Below are positions 1 through 11,979 of a DNA stretch of 64,000 nt, piece after piece. A model generated the notes under the pieces. That model was not told where the DNA came from, did no database searches, and saw only the letters and a list, made by a program, of their open reading frames with translations. How positions within the stretch are numbered: position 1 is the stretch's first letter; each line of letters begins with the position of its first letter. Source of the stretch: Aquilaria yunnanensis (lineage: Eukaryota; Streptophyta; Magnoliopsida; Malvales; Thymelaeaceae); NCBI GenBank assembly GCA_039654915.1, contig CM077596.1, forward strand, positions 56,728,501 to 56,792,500. The letters run 5' to 3'. The position numbers were made by a program, and so were the translations under genes.

Positions 1-1042
1 AACATGAGTATTGTTTACCTGAGTACCCGAAAGGCGTAAACCCATCAGAACAAACTCCAAGGCGAACATTTCGGGCCTCCGCTGCAAACCACGGGTACGT
101 GGAATCAAAATGTTTCCATGCTTCTGCATCTGAAGGATGTTTTAAAACATTTGGGTCGGATCGATGCTCACTGTGCCACCGCATGTGCTCTGCAGTTGAG
201 AGTGAAGCATATAGTCGCTGAAGGCGTGGAGTGAGCGGTAAATAGTGCATAGTCTTCCTTGCTCTATCCTTACCTCGCCCATTTGATCTCGGCTTAAACC
301 GAGATTCACCACAAAACTTGCATTCTGAAGCATCTTCATCAGTATTCCAAAACAACATACAGTCGTTTACACAAGCATCAATTTTAAGATGGGCAAGACC
401 TAGTTGTGAAACTAATTTCTTCGTCTCATACCAATTCGATGGCATCTTGCTGTCGCTTGGCTGCGTTTCTTTCATCAACGCTGCAATACCATCATAACAC
501 CCTCTTGGTATATGATATTCTGCTTTTAGGTTTAACAACCGAACTGCAGCAGAAAGTTCAGAATGCTTCTCACATCCATCCCAAAGAGGTGTACTAGCGG
601 AGTCCAGTAACTCAGAAAATTTTCTAAACCCTTCATTAGGTTGTTGATCCTGTTCAGTGGAATTCTGATGCATACTCGGACCCGCTGCATCAAATATCAT
701 TTGAGCATATGGGTTTATATTTGAACTGTACTCAGACTGCTCATACACATCAGAATTATGAAACGGCTGCTGCGGAGGCTCTGTAAAGGCCTCCCCATGA
801 GCTGTCCAGTTGGTGTAATAAGGCATGAAACCCACTTTGTATAGATGCACTCGCACGTCATCACAATACTTAAACCTAAAATTTTTACACCTCTTACATG
901 GGCAACGTATTTTGTCTCCATCCATGTGAGCTGGGTTACTACAGGCGAATGTAACAAACTGCTCAATCCCTGTCTCCCACTCCTCTGTGTACCCAACTCG
1001 ACCCGGTAAATACCGACTACTATACATCCAACTACGTTCCAT
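1..1042 (-). CDS. CACTA (En/Spm-type) transposase, N-terminal part, runs off window
   Basis: Read on minus from an ATG at 1042, the frame is open for 347 codons without a stop and continues past base 1. The N-terminus has the plant transposase-associated domain (starting MERSWMYSSRYLPGRVGY, with a Cys-rich CPCKRCKN segment near residues 48-55). It is followed by the start of the Transposase_21 (TNP2) region, with the conserved words YDGIAALMKE, CMLFW, CKFCGESR, HLMRW-like HMRWHSEH, and at the window edge GFTPFG, where TNP2 proteins usually read DGFNPFG. TNP2-type proteins bind subterminal repeats and cut element ends. The reading frame looks undamaged in the visible part, so the element may have been active fairly recently. 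The C-terminal catalytic part and the 3' terminus lie outside the window. Confidence 0.9.
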   Translation of the reverse strand, partial: MERSWMYSSRYLPGRVGYTEEWETGIEQFVTFACSNPAHMDGDKIRCPCKRCKNFRFKYCDDVRVHLYKVGFMPYYTNWTAHGEAFTEPPQQPFHNSDVYEQSEYSSNINPYAQMIFDAAGPSMHQNSTEQDQQPNEGFRKFSELLDSASTPLWDGCEKHSELSAAVRLLNLKAEYHIPRGCYDGIAALMKETQPSDSKMPSNWYETKKLVSQLGLAHLKIDACVNDCMLFWNTDEDASECKFCGESRFKPRSNGRGKDRARKTMHYLPLTPRLQRLYASLSTAEHMRWHSEHRSDPNVLKHPSDAEAWKHFDSTYPWFAAEARNVRLGVCSDGFTPFGYSGKQYSC

Positions 1043-3315
1043 GGAGTCCTACCAATAGATTTATTTTTTTAGTTAATCTAAACCATGTCATTTAAAACAC
1101 AGAAACTGTAATTACTAAGTTTTTTAAAACTGTCATTATTATTTAAAACTGTAGTTGGATAATAAGTTTAAAATAAGTATTTAAATAAGTTTGTATATAT
1201 TAGTTGGATAATAAGTTTTTACTATTAAGTAATTACTACGTTCCATGCTCATACATCCAACTACAGTTTTAAATAATGACAGTATAATAATGACAGTTTA
1301 AATAATACTGTTTTAAAACAGTATTCCATGTCATTATTACTATACAAGGCCATAGCCGTTGGAAAAAATAATAATACTTATTATTATTATTATTACTATT
1401 ACTATTAGTACTATTTCAATATACAAATATTATTATTTATATTATTAATAATATTCTTATTATTATTCTTCTTCTTATTCTTATTTTAATAAATTATTAT
1501 TATTATTATTACTATTATTATTATTATTATCCTTCTTCTGTGATTAATGGTAGTTAAAAGTATTATTTGTCTTCTTGGATTTATTATTGGCATACAGATT
1601 CCCAATAGTAGTAATAGTATTTCTATTACTAGAAATTTACTACTCATGTTAGAAAAGTTATTTATTGTTCCAAATACTAGAAATTATATTATTATTATTC
1701 CTATTAATATTATTATAATTGATATTACTCATAAATGATTTGGTAGATCAGAAATAACAATACTTAATATTTATTAAAATTATTCTTACGTACTATGATA
1801 ATACTACTATACATTCATAATCCCATATTTATTCTTACAAGTATTACAAATGATTACTAATATTATTAATATTGACATATATTATTATTCAAGGTCAAAC
1901 TTAATCAAATAAAATTAACTCACTAGAAATACTCTACAAATTTATATTAATGCCAATTATGAAAACATTGTGCTCAAAATTCCAATTAACCATTGTACGT
2001 GGCATAAAAATATATTACCCAAACAATTGACTTCAAACCAAATCCATTGGTATTTTTGAAATATACTAAATAATTTAACACACAAATATACTAATTACAT
2101 AAAATTAACATCCAACTAATTATTTTCTGTTCTTAAATATACAAACTACGTTTGACACATAAATATACTACCTAAATAATTTACATCCCACCATTAATTA
2201 TTATTTTTAAATATACTAACTAACTTGAGACATAAATATACTAATTAAACAATTTTTAAAAAAAATACGTAAACAATTTACGAAAAACAATTTTATTTTC
2301 TACTTGGAAATATATTTAAAAATATTTCGTAAACCATTTACAGAAAACAAAGAATTTTATATTTGTAAATATTTAATTACTTAGTAATTAAAATTTATTT
2401 TGTAAATATACTAACTACTTTTACACATAAAAGTACTACCTAAACAAACCCATAAAAACTAATTTCAAACGTAAAATATACTACCTAAACTATGTACTTT
2501 AAACTATTTATTTAATATTTTTAATTATTCCAACTAATTTGAGAGATAATTATACTACCTAAACACTTTATTAAAATCAAAATTATTTCATATTTTGAAA
2601 TATAATAACTAATTTCATACATAACTTTAGTAACTAAACAAGTTACGTTTAAATAATAATTTACTAACTTTAATTATCTTAACTAACTTCACACATAAAT
2701 ATAGTACCTAAACAATTCAATTAACACTAATAATTTCATATTTTTTAATTCATCACGAAAATAAAAAAAAATTGTAACAAAATACACATAAATTTCCAAT
2801 TGTATATATTTCCAATGGGTAACCTAAAAAATTCACAGCCAACCATCAACAACACAAAATCACAGATATTGCATATATTTCAAACCAAATAAACAACTAA
2901 AATTTCGGATTATGCGTATTTATTGGTTTAAAAATTTAAAAAATATAAAATAAACAAACTTACCTCAAATCACGCTCTATGTTCGTTCAAATGGCCGCAA
3001 ATAACTGCAATCATGCAATAAAACCCCAAATATTCAATCCATTATCAACCAAAACAGTGAAACGAGGTAAAAATCGAAAAAAAAAAAATCAACGAAATTG
3101 GAAATAAAACGCAACAAACCTTCAGATCTCCCCAAATGACACCAGATCCAAGTAATACTGAGCTAGACGAAGCTGTTTCACGGTAAAATCGGAACCAAAA
3201 CGTGAATGTGTGTGTTCTGTGATGAAGAGAGAAGTTTGGAGAGAGAGAGCGAATTTCAGGCTCGCTGGAGAAGACGCCTCGCGCTGGGGGGGGGGGAAGA
3301 TTTAAAAACTTTTTT
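1043..3315. other. AT-rich 5' leader of the CACTA element
   Basis: No credible gene is seen. It contains ATT/TTA-rich low-complexity DNA (about 1370-1540), many short near-repeats such as AAATATACTA-ACTAA (1990-2720), and one isolated copy of the subterminal motif (GCCGTTGGAA, about 1354-1363). A G-run (about 3283-3296) sits beside a GA-rich tract at 3220-3260. This is probably untranslated leader or intron plus promoter of the transposase. Confidence 0.55.
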
Positions 3316-4217
3316 TCCAACGGCTATGGCCGTTGGAAACCCTAATCCCTAAACGCACCGTTTCATTAAAGGCAAAAAAAATTTGCCTTTCTATTTCCAA
3401 CGGTCTCAGCCGTTGGAAAACTTTCAAAATACAAATTGCATAACTTAATTTTCCAACTGTTATAGCCGTTGGAAGAAAGAAACACAAACAATTTTATTTT
3501 CCAACGGCTTAAGCCGTTGGAAGTGTAATAAATCCAAATTCTGCAGAAAACTATATAAATAATTCCTTCATTTTCCAACGGCTTTAGCCGTTGGAACTTT
3601 AATAAATACAAATTTCGCAAAAAAATGCATTAATTTACCCATTTTCCAACGGCATAAGCCGTTGGAAGTAATATATATGCATAATTTCTTCATTTTCCAA
3701 TGGCTAAAGCCGTTGGAACTAAAATAAATCCAAATTGCATGGAAAATCCATTAATTTACCTATTAGTTGGCCCATGCCGTTGGAAGTCATATATATAATT
3801 TCCCTGAAAAAATCAATAAAATTACACATTTTCCAACGGCCTAAGCCGTTGGAAGTAATATATATAAATAATTTCTTCATTTTCCAACGGCTAAAGACGT
3901 TGGAACTTTAATAAATACAAAATTTGCAAAAAAAATGCATTAATTTACCCATTTTCCAACGGCATAAGCCGTTGGAAGTAATATATATGCATAATTTCTT
4001 CATTTTCCAACGGCTAAAGCCGTTGGAACTAAAATAAATCCAAATTGCATGGAAAATCCATTAATTTACCCATTACTTGGCCCATGTTCCAACGGTTCAA
4101 GACGTTGGAAGTTATATATATATATAATTTCCACAATTTCCAACTGCTGGGCAGTTGGAAAATATTTTTTCTTAATTCCAACGGTTTTGGCAGTTGGAAA
4201 TAAGGCGGTTGGAAAAA
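3316..4217. repeat. CACTA subterminal palindrome array
   Basis: About fifteen copies of a roughly 24 bp palindrome of the form TTCCAACGGC-NNN-GCCGTTGGAA are separated by 25-50 bp of AT-rich DNA (for example at 3317, 3397, 3499, 3572, 3643, 3833, 3954, 4006). Individual copies carry one or two substitutions. Subterminal arrays like this are the known binding sites of CACTA transposase. A block of about 200 bp (3570-3775) is itself repeated at 3880-4090, so the array grew partly by duplication of larger units. Confidence 0.9.
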
Positions 4218-4238
4218 GAGGTTTTTTTAGTAGTGAAT

Positions 4239-7143
4239 AATGCCTTTGTTGAATTTCACCCTCATCATTTTTTTGTCAAGGATCAAATCATGAAGACAAA
4301 GCTACTTCAAGGTCCATGTAAGAATGGACTCTACCAACTACCTTCGACGCTGTTTCCTTTCAGTCATAAAACACTTCTTCTTGGTGAGCGAGCAAGCATA
4401 GATCAATAGCATCAGCGGTTTGGTCACACCTTTAGTCGTATTGTTTGTTTCATTATCAATCAAAACCAAGTGTCAATAAGTTCAAATAAAAACTCTAGCA
4501 TTTGCAATACTTGTCAACAATCTAAGAGTCGCCAGCTTTCTTTCCTACTTCAAAGTCGGTATTCGAGTTTTTCTTGGAACTCATTTATTCTGATGTATGG
4601 GGGCCTACAATTAAGTCTATTGATGGACATTCATATTATGTCAGTTTTGTTGATGATTTCAGCAAATTTACTTGGATTTTTCCAATCTCTAGCAAATCTG
4701 GTGCTGAACAAATATTTCCCTACTTTCAAAAATATGTCAAAAGATTATTCAATAGGAAAATTCAGTCCATATAGACTGATTGGGGGGGGGGGGAATATTG
4801 AAAGCTCAACACTTTCCTGCAATCTCAAGGAATCACACATAGGATCTCTTGTCCCTACACTCATTAACAAAACGGATTTGCTCAACGTAAACACAGGCAC
4901 ATCATTGAGACAGGTCTTGCCCTCATTGTGCAATCCACCATGCCATTGAAGTACTGGGATAAAGCCTTTCAAACAGCCTCATTCCTAATAAATCATATGC
5001 CTACACCTATTCTAGGTAATCGTTTTCCCTTGGAATGTCTTTTTCATGTCAAGCAAGATTATAAATTCTTTAAGATTTTTGGCTATGCTTGCTGGCCTCA
5101 TCTATGCCCCTAATAGAAAGATTGATTTTAGATCAAAGCAATGTGTCTTCATTGGATATAATAGCATCACAAGGGCTATAAATGCCTTGATATTGACTCT
5201 GGCCGTGTATATATTGCCAAGAATGTGGTCTTTGATGAAAAAGCTTTTTCTTTTACTGCTAGAAAAACTGTTTCAGGCTCAAATGGTCAAAACTTATCCT
5301 CGGGTGTACTCCTTTTGCCTTCAGTGCCATTATCATCTCAACTCAGCATAACTGTTGACAACCAATCTTCCTCACCATCTCCAGAACCGTCTTTAACAAC
5401 CAATGAATCCTTAGCAACCAGTTCTGCCTGGTCTCATTCATCAATAGGACTTGGTTTGGATTATTCCAATATGACACCTCCACCACCTGTCTTAAGACAT
5501 TTAATGCAGACAAGACTTCAAGACAAAATCGTCAAACCTAAGTAGTATAAAGATGGCACCATTTGGTACCCAATGGTCAAGGCTCTGCTTACTGAAAGTA
5601 TTAAGACTAATGAGCCTTTGTGTTTCTTTCTCACAGTAAAAGATCAAGCCTGGTGGAATGCAAGATGAGCTCCAAGCACTCGTTAAAAATCAAACCTGGA
5701 CTCTAGTCCCTCGACGGCTACATATGAATGTGATTGGCTCAAAGTGGGTCTACTGTCTTAAAACTAAGCCTTATAGTTTTATTGCAAGACACAAAGCAAG
5801 ACCTGTGGCCTAAGGTTTCAGTCAACAAGCAGGTGTTGGTTATGGTGAGACCTTTAGTCCCATTGTTAAACCTATAACAATACGAATAGTTTTGTCCATT
5901 GCTATACCTCAAAGAACTAGAGCACCGGCTAGTTGGACGTATAGAATGCCTTCCTCAATGAAGAAGTTTACGTGGCACAACCTCAAGGCTTTGTACACCT
6001 AAAATTCCCAAGGCATGTCTCTAAACTCAAGAAGGCTATTTATGGTCTCAAACCAGTCCCACGTGCCTAGTTTTCACGGTTGAGCTCTAAACTTATCAAA
6101 TATGGTTTTCTTCCATCCAAAGCTGATCCCTCTCTCTTCATTTTGAGCAAGGCAAATCTAGTTATTTCCATGCTTATTTATGTTGATGATGTAATCATCA
6201 CCAGCTCTAAACCGGAAGCAATTAATGATATCATTTGCAACCTGCGTCGTAATTTCCAAGTGAAAGATTTAGGAGCCTAAAATTATTTTCTCGATGTTAA
6301 AGCTATTCATCTTCCTACTGGACTTCTCCTATCATAATGAAAATACATTGTTGACTTCTTAGCTCTCACCAACATGTCAAAAGCTAAACCAGTGGTCACA
6401 CCAATGTCAGCAAGTGGCAAAAATTTTAGTGAGCAAGGCACAACATTATTTGACACTTTCTTGTATCGAAGCACAGTTGGAGTTCTTCAATATCTCACAC
6501 CCACACGGCTTGATTTCTCATTTGTCGTAAACAAAGTTTGTTAGTTTATGCATAAACCAATCACTATACATTGGTCTGCTGTGAAACGAATTCTTCATTA
6601 TCTTAAACATACGTCCCATCTCAGTTTGTATATTAATTTGGCGATCTCAACTCAACACATTAAGTGCCTTTTTTTATGCTGACTGGGCAGCATGTGTAGA
6701 TGATCAAAGATCAACCAACAGGTATGGTATTTTTCTCAGCCCTAACCTAGTTTTGTGGAGCTCAAGAAAGCAACCAACTGTGGCTCGCTCCAGTAACAAA
6801 GCTGAATACAAAGCTCTAACAATTGCCATAGCTGAAGTTATCTAGTTACAATTTCTCTTTTGCGAGCTTGGCATTCTTCTTCCATCTCCTCCCATTCTTT
6901 GGTGTGGCAACCTTGGAGCAACATGCCTGACACTCAATTCCATCTTCCATACGCGCACCAAGCATATCAAAATAGACTTTCACATCGTACGTGAATGAGT
7001 TGCAACAGGAAACCTTCAAGTTCAGTTTATTTTGAACAAGGATTAGCCTGCAGATGTTCTGATTAAGCCACTGCCTTAGCAATCCTTCGCTCTCTTTTGT
7101 GACAATCTCAACATGTGTGACAGACCATTGACATTACGGGGGA
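4239..7143 (+). pseudogene. Ty1/copia gag-pol remnant (integrase, RT, RNase H), disabled
   Basis: Several plus-strand frames together show copia pol order. The pre-integrase segment (NAFVEFHPHHFFVKDQ, about 4237-4300) is followed by a zinc-binding HQRFGH ... CNTCQQSKS, the integrase core (LIYSDVWGP, SFVDDFSKFTW at 4580-4680), RT with its catalytic IYVDDV (about 6175-6195), and RNase H-like sequence to about 7100, ending in a typical PLTLRG tail before the LTR. Many stops and frameshifts, including one at a run of 12 G (4782-4793), make it non-functional. The N-terminal gag/protease part is not present: the CACTA element interrupts the gene here and the remainder must lie left of the window. 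Confidence 0.87.
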
Positions 7144-7332
7144 TGTTAATGATATAATAACAGACTTTATCTCTAGCTTTACCTCTTGTTTATCTCCTAT
7201 CATCACTTGTATTTATCTTCATGTTGTACTCCTATCACTTGTACATCTATATAAACTTTATTGGCTGGCCACCAGTGTGTTGCAGCCAGACCTTGCAATC
7301 CATCGCCTGTGTTAATGTTTCTTATTTAATCT
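7144..7332 (+). mobile_element. 3' LTR of the copia element
   Basis: A purine-rich ACGGGGGA at 7136-7143 (polypurine-tract position) is followed by TGTTAATGATAT, a TG start. It includes TATAAA near 7250-7257. The right end is set by where similarity to the F-box upstream flank begins (about 7333). No clean CA end or target duplication could be fixed, so the 3' boundary is approximate. There is no second LTR in the window. Confidence 0.55.
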
Positions 7333-8160
7333 GATACCTAAAACATATATAAATGCATGTTGCTTGCCTACCAAGATATGATATATTGCTAGGGTTAAAA
7401 ATTTCAAATTGTATTTGACTTCTTTCTATTCCTCAAACTTGGAATCCTAAAACCCCTAGATTTTACAATTACCTATTTTACCTAATACTAAAAGAAAAGT
7501 AATTAGAATGCTTAATTATCCAATATGGTTGAATACACCCCGCAGCTTCTTAGCGTCTTCTCATTTATATATCTATACCTATATCTATATATTATATTAT
7601 AGTTTATATTATAAAAAGTGGGAAGATGTTATATTATACATAACAATTTTTTGTAAGTTATTTTATTCCTTTAATAAAACTCAATTTTATCATTGTCTAT
7701 TTAATTAGAGTTATATTAGAACTAGAACACTAAAAAGAATTCTTAAGTTACCACCAAATTTTATTTTTTGTTATAAACTCACCCCCTCTTAATTCTTTAT
7801 TATAGAATCAAATATTGTATGCAGTTTTTTTTGTGTTAATGTTATCTTTAATGACTAAAACTCTTAGTTTGCCACTAATTTTTTTTCATAAAATTTGCCA
7901 CCTTTGATTTTATATCACTATCAAATGATACCTCAAGTGAAATAAATATTTTGTAAAATTTAGAATTTCAACTTAGCATTTTAAAAACTTTCATAGCTAA
8001 ATCCTTTATTTGAATAAAAGACTTAAAGATATGATAAAAATCATTCTAAAATATATACAACTAAATATTTTATAAAATTTAGAATTTCAACTTAACATAT
8101 CAAAAACCTTTACTGTTAAATATTTTATTTAGATACAATATTTAAATATATGGTAAAACT
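7333..8160. repeat. Orphan copy of the F-box locus upstream flank
   Basis: From TAATCTGATACC onward this matches, with scattered changes and small gaps, the DNA just upstream of the F-box pseudogene (about 51115-51960); its first 130 bp or so also match the flank of the intact gene (33225-33395). Shared words include CACCAAGATATGATA, GATTTTACAATTA and TTATAGAATCAA. The F-box body that should lie to the left is missing and the copia LTR sits at the junction. This is a third, truncated copy of the duplicated locus. Confidence 0.75.
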
Positions 8161-8344
8161 CATGCTAAAATTTGTACTGCTATAAAAATTACCTTAATAT
8201 TAAATTTTCATTAATTAATTTTTTTTAGCAACTTGATGAGTGTATATTATGAAAGTTTCTTATCTCATAATAATCATTCTAAATTTTTACATGAAAATCT
8301 ATAGGTATTGTATGTTAAAATTAATTTTAGGTATAAAAAATATA

Positions 8345-8960
8345 TGTTAAAAATTTATATAAGTGAACACTATATAATATTTCATCATTTGAAGTTTTTC
8401 CTTTACCCTGAAATTTTATGTTCTCTTACTCTTTTAATGATAAAAAAATTTTAAATTATCTATTCAATTAGATTTTTGCTAGTATGAGGATTCTAAAAAG
8501 AGGGAAAGAAAAGAATACGTACACTGATATAGATCTAAATATATCATTACCTATGTAATGAGATATTTAGTATTATTAAGATACTAGAAATATAATAAGA
8601 GAAAAAATGCAAATCAAGATGTGGGTAGTCTTTAGTCTTTCATAAATTAACTATTTTGGCTACTAAACTTAATTTGACAACTAAACTAGTTAGTTTTAAC
8701 AAGTATGACTTAATTTTGTTCTACTATACAAAAAAATTTTAATATAAAAATCTTGTCAATTAAGTCTTTTTTCCAACTTGGATGAGTATATACTATGAAA
8801 GCTTATGCATTTAGTCCATCTTAAAGCAATCATATAATTCAAGTTTGACTCAAGCACCTATTATAAAAAAAAAAAAATCACTGTTGTAGCAAAGGTCATT
8901 GTGAAAAATTTTAGGAAAAAAGTCATTGGTTTCTAGAATTATAAAATATTATAATAAAAA
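8345..8960 (+). repeat. Dispersed AT-rich repeat family, copy 1
   Basis: This closely matches, in reverse orientation, 16615-17244. Shared words are GGATTCTAAAAAGAGG, ACTATGAAAGCTTA, ATCATATAATTCAAG, TGACTCAAGCAC and GTCATTGTGAAAAATTTTAGG. No ORF or clear terminal repeat is seen. The family is not one I can name. Confidence 0.7.
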
Positions 8961-11900
8961 CTATGTAAAAAATATAAAAATGAAACTACTAAGAAACATA
9001 CCTAAACTAAAAAGTAAAATCATTATTACTACTATTATTTTAAACAAGATAATTAGAATTATAATTATTTGAGTAAAATATAATTTAGAATTTTGATTCG
9101 CATGTAACACATATATATAGTTACAGTATTATAAAAAGTATGAAGGTGCAAAAATGTTAAACTATCTTTTTACTTTTAACCTATGAACTATTTAATTTTT
9201 TAATGAGATCAAAATTTGTCATTCCCTATTTAATTAGATATTTAGTAACATTAAAATACCAAAAATATAATAGGAAAAGAAAAAAAAGCAAGTGGCGTTT
9301 GGGCTTTAATTTTTGGGAATATTACTACTTAACCACTGAACTTAATGAATTTTAACAAGTAAGCCCTAACATTGCACTACTATAGAAAATGCTCTTGAAC
9401 GTAAATTTTGGCCTAATTAAGTTTCTTTTTCAACTTACGCTAATATATATAACGAAAACGTGAACATGTAAAATCTTTTGTTAGTTACCCTGTCGCATTT
9501 TAGATGATGTATTTGTCTGGCCACAAAAATTAAAATGTGTGTAATTTTTTTTATTCTTTTCATTTTTACTATTGAAACTAAAATTAAAAAAAATTTCTTT
9601 TTGGGGTTTGTATAGTGATAGTTTGAATGAGGACTAGATTTTTTTTTTGTTTTTGTACAGTTTTTGGGTTTTGTACAGAGAGTTTAAATGAGAGTAGTAA
9701 GATATATTAAATATTAAAAGCATTCAAAAAAGGGGGAACGGTTCATCCTTTTTAGGATAACCTAAAAAGGAATACTTGTCATTCTTTTTAAGATGGAGAA
9801 AATATTTTTTTTAATTTAAAAATCACTTAAATATTTAATAAATTTTATACTAAAGTTTTGTGTTATTCTATTTAGAATTAAATATACATTCATACCCAGT
9901 AATCCTTTCACACTAAGAGGCCATAGATAAATTAATTATCGAGCTCGTGTGTCCAGGGTCTTACACAGTCAAATGGTAATAGAACCATGAGGTTAACTTA
10001 ATCTAATTAAAAAGTTATAGGGGTTTAAGAATGCTCTAACTTAAAGCTTGAGGGTTTAAATGGTTCATTTGAAAAATAGAGAGATGTCTGAGAATTACTT
10101 CCTCACTCTTTTTTAATGTTTTTTTTGTACATTCTTTTGGTTAATATAAACACATCTGATATTCCTTTTTTAGGAATTTCTCAATGATTTACTGCAACCT
10201 TTTTTGTTTCCAAAAAGTAAAAAAATATAGGAAACTTATTCATTATGAACTGATTTAGCCTAATAGGAAAAATGATAGAAACATTAATATCAATTATTCA
10301 TTATAGTATCATTGCTTGATCCTGATGTATAATAAAAATGTGAATATGCGTAATGTGACTTGGCCCTTTTGGCTTTAAGTTACAATTTTTTTTTAATGAG
10401 ACCCAAATTTGATAATATATTTAATTAAAGTTACATATTTTTACTAGGATTCTAAATAGGCAGAAAACAAAGGAATCTAATGGGGTTTATAGTGCTATAT
10501 TTGTGTGCATTTACCTCAACTTTTTATTTAAAAATTCTTGAATTGCCACCAAAGGCCAATTATAAAAAAAAAAAAACTTGTTGTTCAATTTATATTATTA
10601 TAAAAAAAATTCCTCAAACACAAGAATATATCAAATTAATTACTTTTAAACTTGAATGAAATAGTCCTATTAGAATTAGAAGTACAACTAAATCTTTTAA
10701 AAATCTTCATACTTAATTCATTTATAATATTATCAATTAATACTTATTAAAAAGATTGTTTGGATTTAGTTTGAATATTAAAATGTGTAGTTTAGAAATA
10801 ACTAGCTAAGGTTTGAGAGAAATTACATGCATTCCCTTGAGGTTTCAAAATATACCCCTAACCCCTACCTTTTTTTAATACTACAATATGACAATTAGAT
10901 AGATAAAACTTGAGAATTAAAAATTAAATTTGATATTTCCAATAACTATCTATCAATAAATTCAAAATCACGTGCATGTAGCAGTTAATATACAATTTAT
11001 GTTACTGATTTTTCTTTATTTTAAGGAAAAATAATTTATTTTTCCTATTAGCTAACATTGTTAAAAATCAGGTGCTAAAAATATGTTCCAAAACCACATG
11101 GAATAAGTGTATTCACCTAACCTTTATCTTGGATTCTTGGTCATGAATAGATTGCTCATTTCTAGCGAAATTCACTGAGTAATTGTAAATTTTCCAAAAA
11201 AACAAAAAATCTCAGTCACACAAAACTTTAACTTGATGGTTAGCTTTTTACGCAATGACGAACGTAAATTGAGGAAGAGTCATGCAACCACTTTATATAT
11301 AACAATAGCTCTAAAAAGTAGTTCTTGATGGGATGGGCAAACGTTACTGCCACAAATGCAATGTTTTGGATCTTGGCTATCATGAAATTAAGGTAAAACA
11401 TACATTTTTTCATTTCTATTACATTATGTGTATATGTACGCATATAGATAAGTTGAGTTAAAAAGATGGTTAGACAAAAGCTTTTAATATCTAGGAAAAA
11501 TTGATCACAAAATTAGAAGATAGAAAACCAGAAGAAAAATGTCATTGCAAACAAAAGAATTAAAAAACAGAGACGTCCCAAACCTCAAGAGAGTTCAGGT
11601 GGATACAACCATAACAAAGAAAATGATAATGGGGAAATACTCATAAATTTTTTTAAAATGAAATATTGGAAATAACCACTGATTTAACACAAATTGTATG
11701 TTTAACATCTTTTAAGGTTTTCATTTTCACATTTAACTATAAGAATATATCCTTATCTAGCAAAAACAAGTTAGTTGTTCTATAGTTATAATAATTTTAA
11801 ATGTTATTGAAAACATTAGATTTTCATGTAATGTACGTGCCGTATTACTAGTATTATAAAAAAGTACAAAGGTGTCAAAATGTTGAACAATTTTTTTATT

Positions 11901-11975
11901 CTTACATTATAATTTTTTTTTCTTCTCATTTATCTCTATTTTTTTTTGTCCTTATACTTGGGGAGATGTTGAAAT
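8961..11975. other. AT-rich intergenic DNA with decayed repeat copies
   Basis: No gene is seen. About 9100-9500 and 10340-10620 are diverged forward copies of the same AT-rich family (words such as TTTTTAATGAGA-CAAATTTG and ACTAGGATTCTAAA). About 10810-10900 resembles one end of a MULE-like element (AAATTACATGCATTCCCTTGAGG) with no partner found. Confidence 0.45.
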
Positions 11976-11979
11976 GACT

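Larger units (their letters stand above)
1..4235 (-). mobile_element. CACTA DNA transposon, 5' portion
   Basis: The right boundary is a terminal TAGTG at 4231-4235, i.e. CACTACTAAAAAAACC read inward on minus, the hallmark CACTA terminus. Inside it come a palindrome-rich subterminal zone (3316-4217), about 2.2 kb of AT-rich DNA and then the transposase start at 1042. The 3 bp after the end (AAT, 4236-4238) are a candidate target duplication, but the other end is outside the window so this cannot be confirmed. The element sits within the coding region of a copia element that resumes at 4239. Confidence 0.9.

Noticed and set aside
3316..4217. Regularly spaced palindromic repeats that look like a CRISPR array
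   Set aside because: Repeats vary, spacers repeat among themselves, and the array ends at a CACTA terminus in a plant genome; they are CACTA subterminal repeats.
4782..4793. Run of 12 G inside the copia integrase, and other G-runs near 3283 and 12472
   Set aside because: They could be biological slippage or assembly artefacts; they carry no feature by themselves.
4470..4949. 159-codon plus-strand frame
   Set aside because: Only part follows the copia reading; most is out of frame with the integrase and appears open by chance across the frameshift.
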